DNA from: Rhizosphaericola sp047606825
GTDB taxonomy: Bacteria > Bacteroidota > Bacteroidia > Chitinophagales > Chitinophagaceae
Direction of reading: 5' to 3'
DNA length: 64,000 bases
Assembly (NCBI GenBank): GCA_047606825.1
Contig: JASGDY010000112.1
Coordinates: forward strand, 77,598-141,597
Each line of letters opens with the position of its first letter. The stretch's first letter is position 1. Below are positions 16,887-25,930 of this stretch, one piece after another. The position numbers and the translations under genes are program-made. The notes beneath the pieces were generated by a model. That model saw only the letters and a program-made list of their open reading frames with translations. It searched no databases and was not told where the DNA came from.

Positions 16887-18332
16887 TTAAAAACACGCCT
16901 TTCCTTTCCCTATCAATGCCTCCATCTCCTCTTCTTCCCACCGTCCATAACCGATACGCATCGCTGTCCACCTGCGGGACTGGTACAGCAGATGGCTGGG
17001 AATCGTGATACCATTTACCACACATTTTTTGGCAAAAGCGGACAGGTTAAAATCCCATGCAAACTGCAACCACAGCCCCAACCCGGCTTGCGGCACTTCA
17101 AAATGTGTGTACTCGCCCCAAGAGGTGCGCAGCAATTGGCAAAAACGGTTGCGCCGTTCTTGGTAGATTTTTGTGTTTTTGCGGACGAGGCGTTGCAGCC
17201 CGCCGGACTGCAACGCGGAAGCAACGATGCCTTGTGCAATGCTTGTTTCGTCCTCGCCCATATATGCGCTGTATTTCCGGATTTCCTGCAACACGTTTTG
17301 TGGTGCGACGACAAATGCAATATTCCAGTCGGGGCGCATGACCTGTTCAAACGAATGGACATAAACCACCGTGCCGTCCGTGTCCAACGACGCCAAAGAC
17401 GGTAGCTTTCGTTTTTGGAAATCGTACAGGCTATACGTTTCGTCTTCCATTATAAAAAAATGGTATTGGTTCGCCAAACGTAACAAGGACAAGCGTTTGG
17501 CGTAGCTCATGGTCGTCGTCGTCGGATAATGGTTTTGAGGATTGGCGTACAGCATTTTTATCGGTTGCTTTTTGCAAAGCTCTTCCAACAGGGTCAGGTC
17601 GATACCGTCCCTTTCCACCGGGATTGTTTTCAACGTTGCGCCTGCCTGTTGCACCGCCATGTTGACGATATAGTTTCCAGGTTCGGCGACGACGACGATA
17701 TCGCTTTTTTGCAGCAATGCCAACGTGGTGAGAGCTATGGCTGCCTTACGGTTCGGCACGACGTGTATCTGGTTTTCCTCGACGCTAGTATTGTGTAATT
17801 CGGAAAAATATTGTGTTAAAACATATTGTAAAAAAGAATACGAATGGCTGTATTTTTTTCCGAAAACCTGGGCAAATGCAATACCAAGTCTTTCTGCTTG
17901 AAAGAGCCGTAGGTCGGGCATTCCATCGTCCCAAACGAAGTCCCCGCATGGCTTTGCCGCAGTTGTTTCCAATATGCGGTTGTGCGGGACCGACAGTTTG
18001 GATTTTTTAGGAAAAGATTTTCCCTCACTATTCCCATCCGAGCCAAGCATGTCAAAAACAATGTCGCGGTTGACAAAAGTCCCCTTGTTGGGAATCGACG
18101 TGACAATGCCCTGCAATGCCAGTTCGTCATACACGGCGACGATGGTTTTGCGATGTAGGTGCAGGGTTTCTGCCAGTTGCCGCGTACCGGGCAACGCGCA
18201 ACCCGGCGGCACTATTTCGCCCTTGACGGCCGTTGAGATTTGCTCTGCCAACTGCACATAGACAGCCTTGTCGTCCTTTCGGTTGACGACGAGCATATTG
18301 GACAATATTTCCAAAACCGGACTACCTGACAT
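16887..18332 (-). CDS. MocR/GntR-type transcription regulator with degenerate aminotransferase domain
   Basis: A 481-residue fusion of an N-terminal GntR winged helix (residues about 20-90; PGTRQLAETLHLHRKTIVAVYDELALQG is split here over 48-75) and an aminotransferase-fold domain (about 130-480). MocR proteins such as PdxR and GabR normally bind PLP through a lysine in SFSK. Here the segment reads YVHSFEQVMRPDWNIAFVVA, with Gln330 at the lysine position and Asn337 where an Arg usually contacts the phosphate. The late Arg motif (MRIGYG) is kept. It may therefore sense something other than a PLP aldimine. It is divergent from a BtuB-like receptor across 132 bp, the usual position for a regulator of its neighbour. 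Confidence 0.85.
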   Translation of the reverse strand: MSGSPVLEILSNMLVVNRKDDKAVYVQLAEQISTAVKGEIVPPGCALPGTRQLAETLHLHRKTIVAVYDELALQGIVTSIPNKGTFVNRDIVFDMLGSDGNSEGKSFPKKSKLSVPHNRILETTAAKPCGDFVWDDGMPDLRLFQAERLGIAFAQVFGKKYSHSYSFLQYVLTQYFSELHNTSVEENQIHVVPNRKAAIALTTLALLQKSDIVVVAEPGNYIVNMAVQQAGATLKTIPVERDGIDLTLLEELCKKQPIKMLYANPQNHYPTTTTMSYAKRLSLLRLANQYHFFIMEDETYSLYDFQKRKLPSLASLDTDGTVVYVHSFEQVMRPDWNIAFVVAPQNVLQEIRKYSAYMGEDETSIAQGIVASALQSGGLQRLVRKNTKIYQERRNRFCQLLRTSWGEYTHFEVPQAGLGLWLQFAWDFNLSAFAKKCVVNGITIPSHLLYQSRRWTAMRIGYGRWEEEEMEALIGKGKACF

Positions 18333-18370
18333 TTATATAACCGGAACATTCAAGCCGTCCGGCAAGATAG

Positions 18371-18378
18371 TAGTTTTG
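18371..18378 (+). promoter_or_regulatory. -7 promoter box for the BtuB-like receptor
   Basis: TAGTTTTG matches TAnnTTTG exactly in the divergent regulator-receptor gap. The -33 element is weak, which would suit an activated promoter. Confidence 0.5.
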
Positions 18379-18420
18379 CCGTGGACTTAACAAAATGATA
18401 AAAATAAAATATACAATTGT

Positions 18421-18446
18421 TTCGCTCGGTGAAGACACCGACCGAT
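18421..18446. repeat. Partial copy of the GGTGGAGACACC-type repeat in the receptor leader
   Basis: TCGGTG (18426-18431) pairs with CACCGA (18436-18441) around AAGA. The sequence matches the core of the larger palindrome at 47288-47405, with matched changes on both arms. Confidence 0.5.
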
Positions 18447-18464
18447 AGATAAAATACAACATAA

Positions 18465-20324
18465 ATGAAAAAACAGCTTTTATTTTCAACCCTTTTGTTT
18501 TCGGGTTTTTACGTGCAGGCGCAGATGGAAGGCACGGCATTGGACACGGTCGTGGTTAGAGAAAACCGATTGCAATACAACGTCAAGGAGCAAGACCGCA
18601 ATATCCGCATCATTACCAAGGCGCAGATAGACGCATTGCCGATACGTTCGGTCAATGACGTGTTGAGTTATGTGGCTGGCGTGGATTTGCGCCAGCGCGG
18701 CCCCGGCGGCGTACAGGCCGATGTTTCGATTGACGGCGGCACGTCTGACCAGTCGTTGGTGCTTATCAATGGTATCCGAATGACCGACCCACAGACGGGA
18801 CACAACATGATGAACCTGCCGATAACATTGGACGTGATTGACCATGTTGAGGTTTTGCGTGGTTCGGCGGCACGTATCTATGGTATCAATGCATTGACAG
18901 GCGCCATTAATTTTGTGACCAAAACGCCGCAAAAAGATGCGCTCCTCGTTACAGGTTATGCCGGCTCCAATTTTAAAAAAAGTGAATCTTCCGACAACGA
19001 CTACAACAATTGGGGTACACGGGTCACATTGGCAAAAACGACCAACAAAGCCAACCATCTCCTCTCGCTTTCGCATGATTTGGGCAATGGCTACCGCTAC
19101 AATACAGCATTTAAGAACAACAAGGCTTTTTACCAAGGGAAGTTTTATACCAACGAAAACAGCGCCTTCGACGTGCTCGGTGGTTATACCTACAATAAGT
19201 TTGGTGCCAATGGATTTTATGCAGCGCCCGGGGACAAAAACTCAGGGGAAAAGGTTGCCACCGCAATGGCAGCCATCGGTTACACGACCAAGCTAAACCC
19301 CAACTGGAAAATGGTGCCGAGGCTCAGCTACCATTTTACCGAAGACGATTATCGCTATATCGTCAATCCACTGACGGCGCGCAACCTCCACAAAACGCAT
19401 ATTGTCAACCTTGAATGGAACAACACCATCCACACGACGCAAGGTGATATCGGTTTTGGGTTGGAAGGCAGGAACGAACATACCATCAGCACCAACCTCG
19501 GCAATCACAACCGCTACAACTATGGACTTTCGGGAGAATATCGCTTTAACAATCTAGGTCGGTTGTCCTTGACTACAGGTGCTTACCTTAACTATAACAC
19601 GGAATATGGCTGGCAGTTGTTTCCCGGTTTGGATGCAGGTTATTTAATTGTTAAAAACCTGAAATGGTTTGCCAATATCGGAACGGGGCAACGTCTCCCG
19701 ACCTATACAGACCTTTACTATAAAGGCCCGTCCAATATCGGCAACGCCGAACTCACTTCCGAAAAAGCACAATACATAGAATCAGGCTTTAAATACAACT
19801 ATAAAAACCTCAACGCCACCGCGAGCTATTTTTATAGGCGTATCAACCATTTCATCGACTGGACTAAGTCCACGGTGGACGATGCCTGGCAGCCCAACAA
19901 CTTCCAGCGCATCAATACGCAGGGCATCACTTTCGCACTTGACTATACGGTTAAAGGTACGGAGCATAGTTTGTTTTCGCATAGCCTGTTCGGCATCTCC
20001 TATACCAACCTTCAACCTAAAATTACACAACCGTCCAGCAACACGATTTCATTATATGCCATCAACAGTCTGCGTGACCAACTGGTCATGACGGCAAGCT
20101 CCGACATCTTCCAAAAACTCAATATCAGCCTCGCCGGACGCTACCAAAAACGTGTCAACTATAAAGACTATTTCTTGTTGGACGGCAAGGTAAGTTACCA
20201 TCTTCTCAACAAGCTGCGTGTGTATGTCGATGCGACCAATATAACCGATGTCACATATATCGAAGCCGCGGCAGCACCGTTGCCGGGGAAATGGTATAGT
20301 GCAGGAGTGCAGTTGGGGTTATAG
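18465..20324 (+). CDS. TonB-dependent receptor, BtuB-like
   Basis: A 619-residue outer-membrane receptor, close in length to the vitamin B12 receptor BtuB. The signal peptide MKKQLLFSTLLFSGFYVQAQ is followed by a TonB box (DTVVVREN), a plug domain (RSVNDVLSYVAGVDLRQRGP, VLINGIRMTDPQTG, VEVLRGSAARIYGINALTGA) and a 22-strand-type barrel ending LPGKWYSAGVQLGL with a terminal-strand pattern. There is no N-terminal carboxypeptidase-regulatory domain, unlike SusC. The ligand cannot be read from the sequence: cobalamin is possible by similarity, but the 132-bp upstream gap is too short for a cobalamin riboswitch. The divergent MocR-type gene suggests a vitamin or amino-compound ligand (inference). 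Confidence 0.9.
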   Translation: MKKQLLFSTLLFSGFYVQAQMEGTALDTVVVRENRLQYNVKEQDRNIRIITKAQIDALPIRSVNDVLSYVAGVDLRQRGPGGVQADVSIDGGTSDQSLVLINGIRMTDPQTGHNMMNLPITLDVIDHVEVLRGSAARIYGINALTGAINFVTKTPQKDALLVTGYAGSNFKKSESSDNDYNNWGTRVTLAKTTNKANHLLSLSHDLGNGYRYNTAFKNNKAFYQGKFYTNENSAFDVLGGYTYNKFGANGFYAAPGDKNSGEKVATAMAAIGYTTKLNPNWKMVPRLSYHFTEDDYRYIVNPLTARNLHKTHIVNLEWNNTIHTTQGDIGFGLEGRNEHTISTNLGNHNRYNYGLSGEYRFNNLGRLSLTTGAYLNYNTEYGWQLFPGLDAGYLIVKNLKWFANIGTGQRLPTYTDLYYKGPSNIGNAELTSEKAQYIESGFKYNYKNLNATASYFYRRINHFIDWTKSTVDDAWQPNNFQRINTQGITFALDYTVKGTEHSLFSHSLFGISYTNLQPKITQPSSNTISLYAINSLRDQLVMTASSDIFQKLNISLAGRYQKRVNYKDYFLLDGKVSYHLLNKLRVYVDATNITDVTYIEAAAAPLPGKWYSAGVQLGL

Positions 20325-20693
20325 CATGAGGGCAAAAATAAAAAGTATAACGTATTCAAATATCATTTTAAACTTTTATTCCACTTATACTATAAGAGTT
20401 AATCAAGCGTCGAAATAGCCCGCCGCGGTGGACGAGCTTTTCGTAGCAATAATATACATCGAACAACCAAGCTCCGTAGGGGCGGCCTTTTATATAAGGC
20501 CGCCCCTACGGAGCTTGGTCAAATAGTATAATCAATACTGCCATATTTTTCTAACGAGCAGAGACGCATGTGTACATTTTATTTGTCTATTCGGCTTTCC
20601 GAAGCCTTGAAAAATATTCTTGAAAAATTCTCCTAACCAACCCAACATGCCCAATCGTTCTTACGTATATATCCTATATCAAAACATTTTACG
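20325..20693. other. Intergenic region with palindromic repeat
   Basis: No gene is seen. It holds the hairpin at 20466-20519 and, at 20418-20436, a CCCGCCGCGGTGG segment related to the GCCGCGG palindromes elsewhere in the window. Confidence 0.5.
20466..20519. repeat. Perfect 24-bp-stem hairpin (TCCGTAGG family)
   Basis: 20466-20489 is the exact reverse complement of 20496-20519, with the loop TTATAT. The arm contains CTCCGTAGGGGCGGCCTT. A second copy with matched changes in both arms is at 63799-63851. Confidence 0.85.
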
Positions 20694-21152
20694 ATGAAAA
20701 AGACGCTTTTAGCTACTGCATTAGCTGCTGTGATGTTGTCGGTAAGCTGCAAAAAATCTGCTGACACAGGGCCATCAATCATAGGACAGTGGACGTTGAT
20801 AGAATCAAAAAACGCTATGACAGGTGTAATAACTTACGAGTTAGGGAAAGGTGGAACCGTAGAATTTACTTCCGATTCCTATACTTTTAAATATCCCACC
20901 GGTACAGGTTTTTCTGTTGGCAAGTACGGTATCGAGAAAGTTTCCCTTGATACTGCAATGGCCTATTCTGGAACTTCATTCATACAGAAAGCAGGTACTA
21001 TCTATGGAATAAAAAATGCAGGCGATAACCAATTTGCCATGTTTTTCTATTTCGAGGAGAGCACTCTTGTGTTGGTGAGGGGCTATTATCCTACTGATGG
21101 TGGCTCGATTAACAAATATGTGCGTCTACAAGCAACGACTGCTGCTGAATAA
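20694..21152 (+). CDS. Small lipoprotein, lipocalin-like
   Basis: A 152-residue predicted lipoprotein. The signal peptide ends in the lipobox LSVSC, with the acylated Cys at residue 19 followed by KKS. The mature part starts GQWTLIESKN and is built of short beta strands, as in the lipocalin-like domains common in Bacteroidota lipoproteins. No catalytic motif is visible. No operon partner is on its strand, and the downstream genes run the other way. Its function is unknown; a ligand-binding or envelope-stress role is only a guess. Confidence 0.7.
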   Translation: MKKTLLATALAAVMLSVSCKKSADTGPSIIGQWTLIESKNAMTGVITYELGKGGTVEFTSDSYTFKYPTGTGFSVGKYGIEKVSLDTAMAYSGTSFIQKAGTIYGIKNAGDNQFAMFFYFEESTLVLVRGYYPTDGGSINKYVRLQATTAAE

Positions 21153-21305
21153 TGTATTGACCAAGGGCACCGATGACCGATTTTGCCAAGTTGAAAGATG
21201 TGGGAATACTTGCCCGTAAATATGGAACGTATGGTGGATATTGGGATATCCATCACAAAACGGATGACTGAAAATCATTGAATGTGTGAAAGAAAAGAAG
21301 GAAAA

Positions 21306-22184
21306 TTATAGTCCATGAAGTCCCCGATACATCGACAGGAAAACCAACAGATGGACACCTCTATTGGCTTTTGTCTTTTTCGAGACGATACGAATGATAT
21401 AATTTTCAAAAGGTGCGCTTATCTTAAACAAAACATAGGCGCGTTTTTTTTGAAGAAAACGAATTTGGAAAAGTGCATCGCTGTGGGCGTTTTTGTTGAT
21501 GATGTATGACAGGTTTTTCCGTGCGAAATCTTCTCTTTGTTGCAGCGCATCATTTAACGATTTATTTAAAACGCCTGACGTAACTGCACTTCTATTATAA
21601 ATCGTAACGAGTTGGTATTGGTTATAAATGCGGTTGGCGAGTTCGGTGTCTTCACCGCCATAGGTTGTGATGTTTTCGTCAAAGCCTTGTACGGCCTTCA
21701 ATATAGCCGACGGCATTGCCACGTTGTTGCTTTCAAAATATTGAAATGGGACTTTGCGTACCGTATTGAATCTAAATTTTCCGCGAGATAAGATATAGTT
21801 GGTCCATACGTTGTCCACGTCGTCATATTGGACGCAACCGAGCGAAATCGTATTGCCAACTTCTAATATTTGCAGATGCTTTTCCAGTAAATCCTGGGCG
21901 GGAATTAAATCAGAATCCAGAAAGACAACGTATTTATATTTTAATTCGTTTAAAGGAAGGTTCCTGGTAGCTGCGCGTCCGTGGTTTTTATTGTCCGTAT
22001 GCGTTTTTACTATAAAAGTAAAATGATAATGGGCATTATTTAAATATTCCAGAGTTCCGTCCGTACTCCCGTCTACGCATATCCATACCCGGAAACCACG
22101 TATCGTTTGGTTTTCCAATCCTGAAAGGCATTGCTGCAATTCTTCCAGATTGTTGTAGGTCGGTATGATGATGTCGAAAAGCAC
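21306..22184 (-). CDS. Glycosyltransferase family 2
   Basis: A 292-residue GT-A transferase. The N-terminus DIIIPTYNNLEELQQCLSGL and the metal/nucleotide-binding FLDSDL (DxD type) are characteristic. A later GGEDTELANRIY matches the ED motif near the catalytic base of GT2 enzymes. The enzyme probably adds a sugar to a surface glycan; donor and acceptor are unknown. The GTG start overlaps the stop of the preceding oxidoreductase gene by one base, so the three genes GT4-oxidoreductase-GT2 form one translationally linked operon on the minus strand. A basic C-terminus (KKTKANRGVHLL) may contact the membrane. Confidence 0.9.
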   Translation of the reverse strand: MLFDIIIPTYNNLEELQQCLSGLENQTIRGFRVWICVDGSTDGTLEYLNNAHYHFTFIVKTHTDNKNHGRAATRNLPLNELKYKYVVFLDSDLIPAQDLLEKHLQILEVGNTISLGCVQYDDVDNVWTNYILSRGKFRFNTVRKVPFQYFESNNVAMPSAILKAVQGFDENITTYGGEDTELANRIYNQYQLVTIYNRSAVTSGVLNKSLNDALQQREDFARKNLSYIINKNAHSDALFQIRFLQKKRAYVLFKISAPFENYIIRIVSKKTKANRGVHLLVFLSMYRGLHGL

Positions 22185-23194
22185 TATAATCTTTTTGCTG
22201 TTTTGTACATGTTTTCAATGATGTTGACGACCGCCTTACCATCTTCTGCTGATGAAACGAATAGTTTGCCATACATTAGATTGTCAATGACATTGGCGAT
22301 GATTTTGTCATGGTTGTTCATGCTGCCTTGGTAGAACCCATAATCGTTGGCTGCGGTTGTTTCCAACATAGGCACAGACGTGTTTTCGATACTGTTATAT
22401 TCTATTTTATCTAAGTATTGTCCCCCGATTCTTATCGTACCTTTTTCGGCAATAATCGTTAAAGAGCTTTCCATGTTTTGTCCATGTGAACAAATAGAAT
22501 AGTTAAAATTTACAATAGCATTTTTTTGAGAGTACATCACAAAAGAACCGCTGTCCTCAATCTCTGTGTAAGGATGGTTAAAATTGGCGGTTATGCCGCC
22601 AATATAGTCGCGTATGTCTCCATGCAAATAATATAGTATATCAATAAAATGGCTGAACTGTGTAAACAATACACCGCCGTCCATTGCTTGCTTACCGCGC
22701 CAATTTCCTTGGCTATAATATTCTTGGTTGCGGTTCCAGATACAGTTGACCTGTATCTGAAATATTTTGCCTAACGCGTCTTGTTCTATTAATTTTTTTA
22801 ACCATTTTGCAGACGGTGCATAACGGTTCTGCATAACAGTAAAAATGCTTTTTTTCTTTTTCGTTGCTTTTTCAATCATCTTTTCGCAGTCTGAAACCAT
22901 TATTGCCATTGGTTTCTCGACAACGACATGACAATTGTTTTCCAGTCCGGCAAGCGTGTGTACGCAGTGCAGGTAGTTGGGTGTGCATACGCAAAGGACA
23001 TCCAGTTGGCACATCGTGAGCATGTCTTCCAACAATTCAAAAACATGTAACCCTGTATTTTTTATGCTTTTTGTTTTATTATAGTCCATGTCGCATACTG
23101 CGATTAATTCGGCATCGGGATGCGCGAGTATATGTTGGCGGTGTTTGTTGCCAACATGTCCATAACCTACGATGCCAAAGCGTATCTTATCCAT
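22184..23194 (-). CDS. Gfo/Idh/MocA-family sugar oxidoreductase
   Basis: A 336-residue NAD(P)-dependent oxidoreductase. The Rossmann motif GIVGYGHVGNKH is at the N-terminus, CTPNYLH follows, and the family's EKPMA lysine motif lies near residue 95. The C-terminal alpha/beta domain carries GGVLFTQFSHFIDILYYL. Placed between two glycosyltransferases, it resembles enzymes that oxidise a nucleotide sugar, such as WlbA-type UDP-N-acetyl sugar 3-dehydrogenases; this exact reaction is inference. It overlaps the GT4 gene by 8 bp and the GT2 gene by 1 bp. Confidence 0.9.
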   Translation of the reverse strand: MDKIRFGIVGYGHVGNKHRQHILAHPDAELIAVCDMDYNKTKSIKNTGLHVFELLEDMLTMCQLDVLCVCTPNYLHCVHTLAGLENNCHVVVEKPMAIMVSDCEKMIEKATKKKKSIFTVMQNRYAPSAKWLKKLIEQDALGKIFQIQVNCIWNRNQEYYSQGNWRGKQAMDGGVLFTQFSHFIDILYYLHGDIRDYIGGITANFNHPYTEIEDSGSFVMYSQKNAIVNFNYSICSHGQNMESSLTIIAEKGTIRIGGQYLDKIEYNSIENTSVPMLETTAANDYGFYQGSMNNHDKIIANVIDNLMYGKLFVSSAEDGKAVVNIIENMYKTAKRL

Positions 23195-24287
23195 GCTGTA
23201 ACAGTGATTTATAGAATGCTAATAATGTTTTAGATTCTGCTTGCCAGTTGAGTTCTTCCCTTGCAGCTATACTATTGGTTTTCAATTTTTTATATAATTC
23301 TTTATCCTGCATCAGTCTTGTCATCGCATCAGACAGGGTCTTGCTTTCAATATCAGGAACCATATAGCCAAATCGATATTGGTCGTTGATGCTTCTATAC
23401 TCTGGAAAATCAATGCATATCTGTGGAATGCCTGCCATCATAAAATCAAAGAATTTATTGGCAAGGGAATTATACAAATTCAATCCGCAGTTTTCAACAA
23501 TCATAATGCCTGCATACATTTCTGGTGTAATTTTTTTCAATTGCTCGGGCATGACGCTCCCCATTAGCTTGACATTGTTTTCTATTCCGTTGTCCGCAAT
23601 CAATTGTTTTACTTGGTTGACATAATTGCCGTTCCCATAGATATGCAGTTCCGCATTTACGGATTTCATAGCAGGAATCAAAGTTTCAAAACCTCTACCC
23701 TCGTTTACTGCACCTTGGTAGATAAAGATTTTCTTTTCCGAGATACGATTGGAGGGTACTATATTTTCGTACAAAGGGAGGTTGCGCACGATTGCATAAT
23801 TGACCTTGTACAGTTCTGCCAGTTTGTTTTTAATAAAGGTGTTGACGGTATAACCTTGCGGGAATTTCGGCACGGCAAACCTTTCCACGCGCAGCCAAAA
23901 CCGATGTATCCTAGGACGCGTGACGACCTCTTTCATTTCCGTGAAATATTCGTGTGCATCATACACCCGTTTGCTGTTCCGGAAAATACCGGCGAAGTAA
24001 ACGGGAAGTATCGTATCCAGGTCAACCGCGCACATGGCATCCGCCCGTTTGAACAATAGGTAAAAAAACAACCGAACATTATACTCGACATAGAAAAGAG
24101 GGCCGGAATTGAAATGACACTTAATCCGCTTTTGGCCGTATGTCCGTTGTGTCAATGTGGAAGACGCTGGGGAGCCGCGTCCAATCAACGTAACATCGTA
24201 GCCATCAGCCTGGAGTGTACTGCAAATACGCTGCATACGCTGGTCATAATTGAGGTCGTTGGTTACAGTGAATAGGACTTTTTTCAA
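23187..24287 (-). CDS. Glycosyltransferase family 4 (GT-B fold)
   Basis: A 366-residue glycosyltransferase, first gene of the three-gene operon. The C-terminal half has IFIYQGAVNEGRGFETLIPA and later IVENCGLNLYNSLANKFFDF, the E(x7)E-like donor-sugar site of the GT4/Glycos_transf_1 family. The N-terminal half has acceptor-side features (NDLNYDQRMQRI). The start codon is TTG at 24287; the sequence from it (MKKVLFTVTNDLNYD) is a good family start. Donor and acceptor are unknown. With its neighbours it probably decorates a surface polysaccharide. Confidence 0.88.
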   Translation of the reverse strand: MKKVLFTVTNDLNYDQRMQRICSTLQADGYDVTLIGRGSPASSTLTQRTYGQKRIKCHFNSGPLFYVEYNVRLFFYLLFKRADAMCAVDLDTILPVYFAGIFRNSKRVYDAHEYFTEMKEVVTRPRIHRFWLRVERFAVPKFPQGYTVNTFIKNKLAELYKVNYAIVRNLPLYENIVPSNRISEKKIFIYQGAVNEGRGFETLIPAMKSVNAELHIYGNGNYVNQVKQLIADNGIENNVKLMGSVMPEQLKKITPEMYAGIMIVENCGLNLYNSLANKFFDFMMAGIPQICIDFPEYRSINDQYRFGYMVPDIESKTLSDAMTRLMQDKELYKKLKTNSIAAREELNWQAESKTLLAFYKSLLQHG

Positions 24288-24350
24288 GAAATAGATTTTT
24301 CGTTGTACATCTTTACCTTGTCTATATTATATAACGAAAAACGAGCGGGA

Positions 24351-24725
24351 TTATTTCTTTTTCGGCAATTTGTATTTCATCTTGACGGGAGCGACGCCTT
24401 GGTCGAGCATTCCGATTTTCTTTGCGGCAAGCCAGCTCAGGTCAATGTCGCGGCCTGCCACAAATGGTCCGCGGTCGTTGATACGCACCTTGACAGATTT
24501 GCCGTTGGAAAGGTTGGTGACTTTCACGATGGTGCCGAAAGGCAAGGTCTTGGAAGCGGCGGTTTTCTTCCGCTTGGCAAAAGTTTCACCGTTGGCTGTT
24601 TTCTTCCCGATGAAATTGCCGGCATAATAAGATGCCTTGCCTGTCTGCACGATGGAACGGGAACAGGAGGTTAGCAGCAATGCCGCAAAAGCGAACAGAT
24701 GGATGTGTTTACGGGAAAAGACCAT
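24351..24725 (-). CDS. RlpA-family double-psi beta-barrel lipoprotein
   Basis: About 124 residues. A short signal peptide ends in LLLTSC (lipobox), followed by the RlpA domain: TGKASYYAGNFIGKKTANGE, KTLPFGTIVKVTNLSNGKS, VRINDRGPF and DIDLS. In other bacteria RlpA cuts glycan strands lacking stem peptides at the septum; some homologues are inactive. There is no SPOR domain, so recruitment to the septum would need another route. The Met at 24725 is preferred: longer starts (24746, 24779) add a non-hydrophobic leader, and TATCTTGG just upstream of 24746 may be a promoter box. Confidence 0.85.
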   Translation of the reverse strand: MVFSRKHIHLFAFAALLLTSCSRSIVQTGKASYYAGNFIGKKTANGETFAKRKKTAASKTLPFGTIVKVTNLSNGKSVKVRINDRGPFVAGRDIDLSWLAAKKIGMLDQGVAPVKMKYKLPKKK

Positions 24726-25066
24726 GCTCCTAATCGTTGTTTTCATCCACCAAGATAGGCATATCCATTGCATTTTCAACTTATTTGTAGGAAAATTGTC
24801 ATGGACTTACTTCCAAAAAACCTCCGTTTTGATGCTTCCGTTGCAAGTGGAATGCGTTTTCAGAACCCCTTTCGCGTGTTAGGTATTCAAGTGCCAGCAG
24901 GTGTGCCATCGCGCTGACATCCCCAAAACCCAACATCCAACCCGAGCCTTAGTCTGATGAACGGGTATGGTTTACTTGCGCTTCATGTATCATTTATTTC
25001 TTAGGTTAAAGTTCGGGTATTCGAATCCTGAGTACCCCGCTTTTTACCGTGCACGGGTATAAAAGG
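24726..25066. other. Non-coding stretch between RlpA and HAD genes
   Basis: No gene is supported. Two small inverted repeats near 25016-25060 (GGGTA/TACCC around TTCGAATCC, and one around GTGCAC) lie just after the HAD gene on the minus strand and may end its transcript. Confidence 0.45.
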
Positions 25067-25684
25067 TTATAGCGGGATGTCCTGTAGTTTTTTCCCGTTT
25101 GCCAGATCAAGGAAAAAAGTAGAAAGCCCGGCTTGGTCGGCGCCTTCAATATTGCCGATGGTGTCGTCGATGAAGAGCGTTTCGTTTTTGTCAAGTTGTT
25201 GCTCTGCCAATATTTTTTCAAAAGACGCAACGCTTGGTTTGCGCAGCCCCAAGTCGTGCGAATAATAGATATGCAGAAAATAATCGTGTATCGGATGTCC
25301 TATCTCCTGTACAAACTGTGGCTCAAACTGCTGCTGGTGGATGATATTGGTATTGGAAAAAAGATATGTGCGGTAGCGTTGGTTGACCTGTTCCAACCAT
25401 TCTATTTTTTCCGGTGAAAAATGTCCCAGCATCGCGTTCCACGCCTGCGTAATCTCCGCATCGGAAAGCGTTGTATGGAATGTCTCTCGAAAACCATCCA
25501 GAAATGCGGCTGCCGACAGCTTTCCCGTTTCGAACTCCTGGAACAAAGGACTCACATGGTGCTGGCTGAACTTGGCCGCATAATCCGTGATGCCGCTTGC
25601 CTCAAAGGCTTTTCTCGTCTTGTCAAAATCGATGTCTATGAACACGCCGCCAAGGTCGAAGATGATGTTTTTTATTTTTTGCAT
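25067..25684 (-). CDS. HAD-superfamily hydrolase
   Basis: A 205-residue HAD phosphatase, subfamily IA. Motif I is FDLGGVFIDIDFD, in which Asp-Leu-Gly replaces the common Asp-x-Asp start; this DLGGV form is frequent in YihX-like members. Motif II is FSNTN, the motif III Lys is in LRKPS, and motif IV is FIDDTIGNIEGA. The cap is helical. Likely substrates are small phosphorylated metabolites such as sugar or nucleotide phosphates. Met 25684 is chosen over an upstream Met because family members begin directly before the first strand (KIKNIIFDLGG). It diverges from the downstream tRNA gene. Confidence 0.88.
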   Translation of the reverse strand: MQKIKNIIFDLGGVFIDIDFDKTRKAFEASGITDYAAKFSQHHVSPLFQEFETGKLSAAAFLDGFRETFHTTLSDAEITQAWNAMLGHFSPEKIEWLEQVNQRYRTYLFSNTNIIHQQQFEPQFVQEIGHPIHDYFLHIYYSHDLGLRKPSVASFEKILAEQQLDKNETLFIDDTIGNIEGADQAGLSTFFLDLANGKKLQDIPL

Positions 25685-25746
25685 AATCGGAAAATTACCT
25701 TCATTTGTTGAAACGTACATTAAAATTTTCAAATATCGCTGCAATA

Positions 25747-25778
25747 TTTGAAAATATCGAAAGCATTTTCTACATTTG
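25747..25778 (+). promoter_or_regulatory. Promoter of the tRNA-CAT gene
   Basis: TTTG at 25747-25750, a 20-bp spacer and TACATTTG at 25771-25778 give an exact consensus promoter 32 bp before the tRNA. Confidence 0.75.
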
Positions 25779-25810
25779 CCGCCCGTGAATTTTCCGTTGT
25801 TGGAGATTCA

Positions 25811-25885
<75 letters not shown>

Positions 25886-25894
25886 TTGGAAATC

Positions 25895-25930
25895 AAGCAG
25901 TTACGACGTGGAAGTCGTTGCTGCTTTTTT
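25895..25930 (+). terminator. Intrinsic terminator of the tRNA-CAT gene
   Basis: AGCAG..ACGAC pairs with GTCGT..CTGCT around GTGGAA, followed by six T. Confidence 0.75.

Noticed and set aside
18333..18464. Cobalamin riboswitch upstream of the BtuB-like receptor
   Set aside because: Only 132 bp are available and no B12-box-like core was seen; the gap contains promoter boxes and a repeat hairpin instead.
21173..21271. A 32-codon frame (MTDFAKLKDVGILARKYGTY...) after the small lipoprotein
   Set aside because: Protein-like composition but too short, with no match recognised; it could be a gene remnant but cannot be supported.
25012..25045. A tRNA-like T-loop (TTCGAATCC) near the HAD gene
   Set aside because: The flanking bases do not form a 5-bp T-stem and no 5' half of a tRNA is present; a simple GGGTA/TACCC hairpin explains it.
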